Origin: Pelagophyceae sp. CCMP2097
Taxonomy: Eukaryota; Sar; Pelagophyceae
Assembly: GCA_026770575.1 (NCBI GenBank)
Contig: MU657168.1
Span: 734,617-770,821, forward strand
Length of the DNA stretch: 36,205 bases
Direction: 5' to 3'
Under the pieces are notes generated by a model, which worked only from the letters and a program-made list of their open reading frames with translations, was not told where the DNA came from and ran no database searches. The translations under genes and the position numbers were made by a program. Position 1 is the first letter of the stretch; each line of letters opens with the position of its first letter. This document shows positions 9,721 through 17,985 of the stretch, piece after piece.

Positions 9721-12646
9721 ATGGACAGGCTCAGGGCGCAGAGCCCGGCGCGCGTCGCGCCCCACGACGCGGCGCCCGGGGGCTCGACGTCCGCCGGCTC
9801 GGGGGCGCCGGCGTCCGGGGCCGCTGCGTCTGGGCGGAGCGCGCGGGGGCCACCCGAGGGTCCGCCGCCCGCGGAGGTCGCCGCCGCCGCCGCCGCCGCC
9901 GCCGCCGAGCTGCCCGAGAGCCTGGTCGCGGCGGTGGACTCGGTGGCGGCGGCGTGCCGCGTCGCGCTGTCGCTGGCGCGGGACTCGGGCAGGCCCGCGC
10001 AGTCGCGTGCCGTGGCGGCGGCGCTCGCCGACCTCCTCGCCGGCGCCGAGGCGCAGGCCGCGGGGCAGGCCGCGCGGCAGGCGCCGGCGCCGGCCGCGAC
10101 GCCGCGGGGCGCGCGGACAGTGCACGTCGCCGCCGCCGCCCCATCCGGCGGCGCGAACGACGACGTCAGTCCCCCACGGATCCAGCCGACCGCCTCGGCC
10201 TTTGACGCGTGGCGGCAGGTGCGGCCGACGGCCGGCGCGCGGCTGTTCGACGTCGTCAAGGGCGCGTCGGAAGTGAAACGGCGCGACGGCGAGGAGCCGG
10301 CCCTCGACGGACGGCACTCCAAGGTCCAAGACGGCGACCAGGGCGCCCCCAAGAGGCGCCCAGGCGGCCTCTTCGGCGTCATCGACCCGCTCGGCGGGTG
10401 CGTCCGCCCTCTTCGGTGTTTCCTGCCTTGACTTTTCACGCGGTAGGCCGCGCGTCTCCTGGGACCTCTTCGGCGGTAAGCGTCGTCGCGCCTCGGCCGA
10501 GGCGGGCCCCACCAGTATCCCCAGGATCCTCAACCGCCTATATAACCGCCTCTATGTAGGTGCTCTGCTGATGTACGTGCTGGTAGTAGAGCCGATGACT
10601 ATCGGCTTCTTCTCCGACTCCATGGTGGCCCCGTCGACGGCGCTGGGCGTCTGGAACAGGTGCTTAGACGGCTTCTTCGTCGGCGACTTGTTGCTCAACT
10701 TCCGCACGGGGTTTTTCGAGCGAGGCGCTTTGGTCATGGAGCCCAAAGCCGTGGCAGGCCATTACGTGCGCACCTGGTTCGTCTTGGACTTTGTCAGCAT
10801 CGCGCCCCCTCTCCTCGACGTCGCGTCGGCGATTACGGGCGGCGACGCCGGCGGCGCGGCGGTGGGTTCGCTTGCGTTGGTGAAGATTGGCCGCGTGGCA
10901 AAAGTTCTGAAGATAGCCCGAATCGGCAAACTGGCAAAGTTCCTCGGCGACGACTCCGCGTTGGCCGACTCGGTTGACGACTTCATCTCTTCGTCCTCTT
11001 CTTTATTCTGCGCAAAGATCGCGGGTCTGGTTGGGAGCGCTTTTGTAGTGGCGCATTTACTCGCTTGCGCCATGGCGGCGTCTGGCCACGGGTGGCTGCG
11101 GGACTACCGCGATTTGGGGGACGACGACGACGCGGACGAGTGGAAGTGGCAGTCGCGATATTTAGCTGCTTTTTATTGGGCCTTTACTACGATGACTACA
11201 GTAGGATATGGGGATATCACCCCACAGGGAGATACCGAAAGGGTCTTCGCAATCGTGGCCATGATGGTGGGAGTCTCCTTTTACTCTTATATCATCGCCT
11301 CTGTGGCTTCGATGGTCACCGCCGCGGACGCGAAATCCACTCTGTATTTTGAGAAGATGGACCAGTTGGCGTCCTGGATGGCCCACTACGACCTCGACGC
11401 CGTCCTGCGGAGGCGAATTCGGCGATATTTTAAACAGTTTTACGCCGAGAGATCCGCATTAGACGAAAACGACATTATGCACAACCTCGCGCCCGTTCTT
11501 CAAGAGGCCGTCAGCGTCTACCTCCTCCACGGCGCCGCGCGACCCCGCGCCGCAAAGAGAGAACCCGGGAGCCGCGAGAGGAAAAGGCACCGCTGTAGAG
11601 GGTGAATGCACCGGTGTAGAGGGTGAATGTGTAAGAGAATGGATTTCATCGAAAGGCAAGGGCGGTCGGAAGGTCTGTCGTCTTAAAAATTCGAAAATGG
11701 GCTCCAAAACGTGATTTCCCCCCCTTTTCGGGCATTTCCTCTCGGTTCTCTTTAAAAGGCAAAGGCAAAATGTGGCCTTTGGCCATGAGGAATCCAATCT
11801 TACTCACACATTCACCCTGTACTGACGAGTCGCAAATAGGTCATCGCGCATCCCTTCTTCCGCGCGCTGCCCGAGGGTTTGCTGTGGAAGGTGATGATGA
11901 TCGTGCGCAAGGTCCACGTCGAGGCGGGCCAGACTGTGGTGGCGCGGCACCAGCCTTCGACGTCTCTCTACTTTTTGTCCGAGGGTGAGGCGACGGCGCA
12001 TCCGGGCACTCGAGCACTCGAGCTCCGCCTCGAAGGGTCCGAGGAAACGGACCGGCCGGACTTTGAGAACATGATCACCATCAATGGGGCCCGCGAGCAG
12101 AGAATCCTCCACCGCCGCCAGGGAGGCGACGCGCCAGCCCCAACGCAGCGGACCGCGCCGCGGGCCGCGCCGCAGAGCACTTCGGCGTCGGCCCTCGGCG
12201 GGAACCGCGCCTTTGGCGTGCCCGAGGCCGACGTCGCCAAGGTGGCCACGGGCACGTCGTTTGGCGAGCGGTGCCTTCTGGGCCTCGGCGCGCGGTCGCG
12301 CGTGACCGTGCGGACTTCCGCCCATTGCGAATTCATCATGATCCAGCGCGACGCCTTCCTGGAAGCCTTTGCCACGCTGCCGGAGATCTCCGCGGCGATG
12401 CACGCCGCCGCGGCGCTCTTCGCAGACGAACCGCTGCACCGCGAGTACGCGCGGTCCGTCGCAGACGACGCCGACCACGCCAAGCACCTGCGCGCCCGGC
12501 GAGCCAGCCGAGACCTCTCGAGCCGCAACGTCGCTGGGACCTCGAAGCGCGACGTCATAGGCGACGCCTCGAACGACGCCGTCCGAAACGGCCAAACGAA
12601 CCGCGACAAGCTACGCAGGAGCGTCCTCGCAGGATCGACGTTCTAA
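9721..12646 (+). CDS. voltage-gated K+ channel with cyclic-nucleotide-binding domain (EAG/HCN/plant Shaker superfamily), 4 exons
   Basis: A six-transmembrane K+ channel of 828 aa. Exons are 9721-10397, 10447-10475 (29-nt micro-exon), 10560-11533 and 11840-12646. All phases agree, the last intron being GC-AG. The cytosolic N-terminus (about 230 aa) is Ala/Pro-rich with a (GCC)n poly-Ala run near 9880. S1 spans the micro-exon (PRVSWDLFGGALLMYVLVVE). S2-S3 includes FFVGDLLLNFRTGFFERG. S4 is KIGRVAKVLKIARIGKLAKF, with basic residues at regular spacing. The pore has TTMTTVGYGDI, the K+ selectivity filter. A C-linker follows, then a CNBD (PFFRALPEGLLWK, LYFLSEGEA, and cassette GTSFGERCLLGLGARSRV). 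The CNBD carries an unusual insert of about 80-90 residues rich in Ala/Pro/Thr between its early strands and the phosphate cassette. Ligand and gating direction cannot be told. No PAS domain or ankyrin repeats were seen. Confidence 0.85.
11587..11628. repeat. 21-bp tandem duplication in last intron of K+ channel gene
   Basis: Two near-identical 21-bp units (gtagagggtgaatgcacc core) lie in the 306-bp GC-AG intron 11534-11839. Reading through without splicing would hit a stop at 11603-11605 inside the first unit. Confidence 0.7.
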
Positions 12647-12870
12647 AGCGCCGGGAAGGCAGTAAACGCACCCGCCCCGAGGCTTCCTATGCCGCCACCG
12701 CGACAACACGAGGCAAGACGGAGAGACGGGCTCGCGGGCCCGGGCCGGTCTCTTACCAGCCTGAGACAGCAGTCGCCAAACCTTGAGAGCTTTCGCCGAA
12801 CGGTGAGATCTCGGCGAGTACTCGGAAGGTCCTTGCGCCTCGCCTGCTGCTTTCCCCCGACCGCGTTCGC

Positions 12871-15666
12871 ATGAGTGAACTACCGGCGCAGCTGGCGGGC
12901 CTCGCGGTCGCGGACGCGGCGCCGCCGGCGCCGGAGAAGAAGAAGAAGTACAAGCAAAAGGACGAGGCCCCAGTCGTCGACGACGAGCCGACGCTCGCGC
13001 TCGCCGACCTGCTCGGCAGCACCAACTTCCCGCGAAGCGACCCGAGGCTCGCCGACCCTACGCAAAAGTGAGAAGGACGCGCCGCGGAGAGAACGAGGAG
13101 CGGAGAGAACGAGCGTCGAGCGGCGGAGCGCAGGTACTACATTACTACGGCCATCAACTACGCAAACGGCTCGCCGCACGTGGGCCACGCCTACGAGGCC
13201 CTCGTCACCGACGTCGTCGCGCGGTACCAACGCCTCGCCGTTTGCGCCCGCGTCCCGAAACGCCGCCGCCGCTGCCGCCCCCGAGGCCGCGCCGCACTCC
13301 CCCCCGCAGGGCCGCGAGACGCGGTTCCTCACGGGCGCCGACGAGCACGGCCAGAAGATTGCAAACGAGGCGGAGCGCCGCGGCGTGCCGCCCAAGGAGC
13401 GCGCGCCCGCGCCCCTCGCCGCCGGTGCCTCCCCCTCAGCCCCCCGCGACCTCGCCGCGCTAGGCTCGTGGACAAGTGCGTGGTGGAGTTCCAGGCGCTG
13501 GACGCGGCGCTCGACGTGCACTACGATGGCTACCTGCGCACGACTTCGGACCGTCACAAGGCGTGCTGCCGCGAGCTCTGGGAGCGCTGCGCCAAATCTG
13601 GCGACATTTCGCTGGAGCGCTACGAGGGCTGGTACGACGAGCGCGCGGAGGCGTTTGTGAAGCAGAGCGACGCCGAGCTTTTAAACTTTTGCGACGCGGA
13701 CGGCATCCCGCTGAAAAGGACGTCCGAAGAGTGTTACTTCTTCCGCCTCGGCCGCCACGCGGCCGCGATCCGGCAGCACATTGCGGACCACCCCGACTTT
13801 ATCCAGCCAAAGGCGCGCCGCATGGATACTTTGAAGATGCTCGAGGACGAAGAGGCTCTTGAGAAGCTGAGCGTCTCCCGGACGACGTTCGACTGGGGCG
13901 TCTCGCTCCCCGCAGGGTACAAGGCGGGCCATGTCATGTACGTCTGGATCGACGCGCTGACGAACTACCTCACCGGCGCTTTAGCTGAAGGCCAGTCGCT
14001 GGCTGACTTTGATGCGTCGTGGTGGCCCGCGCACACGCACGTCATCGGCAAGGATATCGCGCGGTTCCACGCCATTTATTGGCCGGCGTTTCTGCTCTCC
14101 GCGGGTTTGCCGCTGCCGAAGCACGTCTTCTGCCACGGCTTTGTCAACGACGCGGTCGGGTCGAAGATGTCCAAGTCTTTAGGTAATGTGGTAGACCCCT
14201 TCCAGGTAATGTCATGTACGAAAAGTCACACGATGTCCAGTCCCGAGGGACCTTCTCCTGGCCTAGGTTTTAAAAACTTACGAGGCCGACTCGCTCCGGT
14301 ACTTTTTGGTCAAGGACGCCTCGCCGGGCGACGACGTCAAGTTCTCCGAGACGGCGCTCGTGCTGGCGCACAACGGGGAGCTGGCGGACGCGTTCGGCAA
14401 CCTTGTGCACCGCGCCACCGCTTTTGCAAAGGCAAAGTGCGGCGGCAGAGTGCCCGTTTTGGACGAGGAAGAGGACGCAAAGTACGCCCGGCCCTTTGAC
14501 TTGGAAGCGCTGCGCCATTCCTGCCGCGAGGCTATTGGCGGCGCCAGCGAAAAGGGCCCTTGCGGCGCCAGCGAAAAGGGCCCTTGCGGCGCCAGCGAAA
14601 AGGGCCTCGACATTGCCGCCTACGCTTTTGAGACCATGGCCGCCGCGCGCGCCGCCAACAAGTGGCTCACTGAGTGAGCACCCTTTTGAAGCGCTGCGCT
14701 GCCTTTGTGCCTTTCGGAGCGTTGTGCGACGTCTGCGGCCTAGGTACGAGCCTTGGAAGATGAAAGACGCCCGCCCCCGCGACGCCGTGCTGCGGCTCTT
14801 ACTCGAGGCGTGCTACGCGCTGGCGCTGTTCCTGGCGCCGCTCGTGCCGCGCGCGGCGACCAAGGCGTTTCTGCGCTTGGGCGGCGGCCTTGTCCCGACG
14901 GACGCTCTCGACGCCAACTTCCGAAACCTCGTCGACGGCGCAGCCGTCACGACGGGCCTGCCGCTCTTCGCGCAGCTCCCGCTGCCCGGCGCCGCCGAAG
15001 CCGAAGCCGCGGCGCCGGCGAAGAAGGAGGCCAAGGCACCGGGGAAGAAGGGCGCTGCTGTGCCCGAGGAAGAGGCGGTGGACTACGGCGACGAGGCGGA
15101 CACTGCCGTCTCACGGCTGGTGCGTGCCCCGCGGAGAGGCGCCGCGCCGCCTGATTCGAAGCGCCGACTCGGAAGTCCGTTAGGCGCTCGTCGTGGGCCG
15201 AATCACTGAGGTCTGGCACCACCCGGACTCTGATAAGCTCTTTTGCGAGAAGATCGACTGCGGGGCGGCGTTCGGCGGCGTGCGCGAGATCGGGTCGGGC
15301 CTGCGCGCGTTTTACGCCGCCGACGAAGTCAAGGGCCGTCTCGTCGTCGTTGCGGCAAACTTGAAGTCCAAGAAGTTGGCAGGGTTCGCTTCCCAGGGCA
15401 TGGTGCTCTGCGCGGCGTCGGCCGACGGTCGCGTCGCCTTCGTCGAGCCGCCGGCGGGCGCGCAGCCGGGCGACCGCGTGGCGCTGCCTGGGCTGCCCAA
15501 CCCCCCCGCGACGGACAAAAAGTGCGACAAGCTCAAGCTCTTCGCAAAGGCGCAGCCGCACTTCAACGTCCGCGCGGGCGTCTGCCACTACAAGGACAAG
15601 CCCTTCCTCGTCGCCGGTTTTGGGCCCGCCACGGCACCCGCCGACGACGGCGCCGCCATCTCGTAA
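12871..15666 (+). CDS. methionyl-tRNA synthetase with C-terminal EMAPII-type tRNA-binding domain, 7 exons
   Basis: Charges tRNA-Met with methionine; probably the cytosolic enzyme. Exons are 12871-13067, 13134-13239, 13310-13398, 13464-14205, 14267-14673, 14744-15119 and 15184-15666, totalling 2400 nt (799 aa), with consistent phases. The intron 13399-13463 is GC-AG; the rest are GT-AG. The N-terminus is Lys-rich with no transit peptide. Class I motifs: TTAINYANGSPHVGHAYEAL (HIGH), TGADEHGQKIANEAERRG, and GSKMSKSLGNVVDPF (KMSKS). The connective region lacks the paired CxxC zinc knuckles, so it is probably a zinc-free type. The anticodon-binding domain includes LRYFLVKD, holds a three-fold 8-residue insert (GASEKGPC), and continues past 14744 (YEPWKMKDARPRD). 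A Lys/Ala linker leads to the OB-fold tRNA-binding domain (VGRITEVWHHPDSDKLFCEK, then GRLVVVAANLKSKKLAG, then SQGMVLCA), a non-specific tRNA-capturing appendage known from some eukaryotic MetRS and from Arc1p/AIMP1. Confidence 0.93.
14540..14611 (+). repeat. 24-bp in-frame triplication in MetRS coding sequence
   Basis: Three consecutive 24-bp units encode GASEKGPC, GASEKGPC, GASEKGLD. It is a coding minisatellite within the anticodon-binding region, probably in a surface loop. Confidence 0.9.
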
Positions 15667-15901
15667 ATGCGCAAAAGCCGCCGCCTCGGGACCGCGACGA
15701 CGGACCAGCTCCCTCGGGACCGCGACGGCGGACCACGTCACGCCGGCGGTCCCGTCGTAAAACGAGTCGCATCTTATGGAAGGCCCCGCGCGGAGACCCC
15801 GCGCGGAGATTCGGACTGAACCGATCTCAGGGCACGCCGAGGCCGCCGGGCACGCCAAGGCCGCCAGGAACGTCTGGCGGCCTCGGCCGCGGTATGCGCG
15901 G
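15667..15901. other. convergent intergenic spacer, repeat-rich
   Basis: A 235-bp tail-to-tail gap between the MetRS and PHD-AlkB stop codons. It holds short direct repeats (cgggaccgcgac twice; ccccgcgcggaga twice; a gccgccgggcacgcc-like pair). I see no gene. Confidence 0.6.
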
Positions 15902-17685
15902 CTAGAATTCGCACTGTACCTCGTCGTAGAGGTAGAATGGCTTTCGTGGAGTGTTGCCGTGGATGCCAAACCGCAAGTTGAGGCTCTCGCGCCCGGGCCG
16001 AGGCCCCTCGCCCGCGCGCGCGCGCTTCGAAGGCAGCGGACAAAAGACGCCGTGGTCGCACGCGTTGCCTAGCGGCGGCGGTCCGCGGCCGCGGTTCGGG
16101 TGGGACCGCGGCACTCGCTCCGGAACATCGGGGTCGTTTCCCAGCGCTTTTCGGGCCTCGAAAAGGCGCTTTTTGGGCCGGAAATGCCTTTGGGGTTTGC
16201 CGAAATTTTCGGGGAAATGCCTTTGGGGTTTGCCGAAATTTTGTCGCGGCGCGGCTTGGCACGCGCGTTGCCGCTGAGGACGTAGGCCTCTCCCTGCGAG
16301 GCGACGAACTGCCAGGCTCCTTTTTTGGCCTTGTGTTGAGAGTTGAGAATCAAAATGTTCGCAGAGGCGACCACAGCCACCGTGACGATGACGACGCCAA
16401 AGCCGTCGTTCAGCGGGGCGTCTAAATGTGGCGGCAGATGCGTCGTCGAGTTGTGCAGGTTGGGCTGCAGCGCCTGAAGATTCTCCAGCGAGATGATGCA
16501 TTTATATTTGTCAGAAACGGCCTCTCGGACTTGGGCCACGAGGGCCTCGAGAGCCGCGCGCTGCCGCGCCGTCACCTGGTCTTCCTCGAGCGTGATGCAC
16601 GACTTCCAATTCGAGACTTCGTCCTTGAGGGCGTCGCTCCCAGTCTTATGAGCCGAGTGGAATTTGAGACCAGCTGCCTTCAAGTGCTTCTTGCCAAACG
16701 TACCCATCGACTTTGGCAGAAAGGCGTAGCCGCGCTCGCGCGCGTCGCCCTCGTTGACGCCGGCCCAGGGGACGAGCATCTTTTCTTTCCGGAGGCGTTT
16801 CACAATTGTTTTGTGGAGCGAAGAAATCGCAGCAAACGTCTTCTTCACCAGCTCCAGCCGACAGAGGCCCTCAATGTCCGGCTCGCCCACAGCGCGGCCT
16901 TGCGAAAAGCGGATGCCGCGCGCGCCGCCGATGAGGCGCTCCATCTCGCGGCGGCTCTGGTCTTCAGCCGTCTCGATTTTTAAAGTGTAAGACGATCTGC
17001 TCGGGCCCTCTTCCACGACGATGTGCGTCGCCGAGTCGGGCCGCAGTCTTTTAGCCAAGGCGCGGTCCTTGTCCGCCTTTCTCTTCTTGCGCTCCGACGT
17101 GATGGCGTGCTTCTCCGTGCAAGAAGCGCACCGCCACTCGCCCCGAGGCGCGCGCGCCAGGCCGACGCACTCGATGTGGAACCAGCCGCCGAACTCGCAC
17201 TTGTCCTCGCCGTCGCAGCCCACCATCTCACCGAAGAAACCGCGATCGCAGACGCACCAAGTCGGCTCGTCCGGGTCGTGAGGCTCCTCGTCCGCGTCGT
17301 CCGCGTCGTCCGCGTCTGGGGCCTCGTCGGCGTCCGGCGAAGCATCGTCCGCGTTCGGCGCCACCTCGTCCGCGTCCGGCGCCTCGTCGGCGTCCGGCGG
17401 CGTCGAAGCCGGCGCCGCGCCGTCGTCGTCGTGAGCGGCCGCCGCCGGCGTCAACGTCGCCGCGGCCCCCGCCGAGGGTCCGTCTCCTGCGCCCGGCGCG
17501 CACGAGGAGGCGAGCGCCGGCCCTGCCGCGTCGCCCGCCGCCGAGGGCGCGCAAACCGGCGAGGTTGAGGATGCGACCGCCGGCTCGACATATTCTCCCT
17601 GAGCCTCGGCCGGCGCCGCCGAGGCTGCAGCGGCGACTGCCTCAGCGAAGCAATATAGCGCGTGAGCGCCGCTGCTCGCCTCCAT
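15902..17685 (-). CDS. PHD finger fused to AlkB-like 2-oxoglutarate/Fe(II) dioxygenase, 2 exons
   Basis: A probable nuclear chromatin-linked nucleic-acid or protein demethylase. Exons are 17685-16263 and 16068-15902, 1590 nt, 529 aa. An N-terminal Ala/Pro/Asp tail with repeated DADEAPDAD leads to an ING-type PHD finger (CVCDRGFFGEMVGCDGEDKC, then GGWFHIECVGL, then GEWRCASC) with the C4HC3 ligands and the GEMVGCD...W signature of H3K4me3 readers. A Lys/Arg-rich stretch (ERKKRKADKDRALAKRLR) is a likely NLS. The C-terminal half carries the AlkB set: PPHLDAPLNDGFG (HxD), YVLSGNAR, CDHGVF (second His) and RESLNLRFG (2OG-binding Arg and the second Arg). The last His and both Arg are encoded only by exon 2. 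The intron between them is 194 bp and carries a 33-bp tandem. Substrate (m6A, 1mA, 3mC, other) unknown. It shares a divergent spacer with the PDZ-SNARE gene. Confidence 0.8.
16181..16246. repeat. 33-bp tandem duplication inside the AlkB intron
   Basis: Two 33-bp units starting gaaatgcctttggggtttgc (16181 and 16214) lie within the intron 16069-16262. It is in-frame and open on the minus strand, so an unspliced transcript would encode a repeated ISANPKG motif. Confidence 0.85.
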
Positions 17686-17985
17686 CGGCGGTCCCGGTGC
17701 CTCTCTCCTGGAGAGAAGGTTCCTGGCGCTTTTTATGGGTCCTCGAAAGCGCGGCCTCCTATAGGATTAACTGCGAAGCCCAGAGATGAAGAGCGTCCTG
17801 GGTCCCGTCCTCCGTCGCCCGCCAAGCAGTCGGGCCGTCCCGGGGCTTCTCCCGAGCTTCTCTATTGCGGCTTCTCTCCTGGGCGTCGCGATCGGAGCTA
17901 CAAAAGTGGGGGTTCTTCTTTGGCGACTGGATTTGATGTCGGAGCGGGGGAGCGGAAGAGAGACAGCTTCTGCGTGTGGCGCGGG
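17686..17985. promoter_or_regulatory. 300-bp divergent promoter region
   Basis: A head-to-head spacer between the ATG of the PHD-AlkB gene (17685, minus) and the ATG of the PDZ-SNARE gene (17986, plus). Both promoters and 5' UTRs must fit here unless an upstream non-coding exon exists. It is somewhat lower in GC than the flanking coding sequence. No TATA box was identified. Confidence 0.45.
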
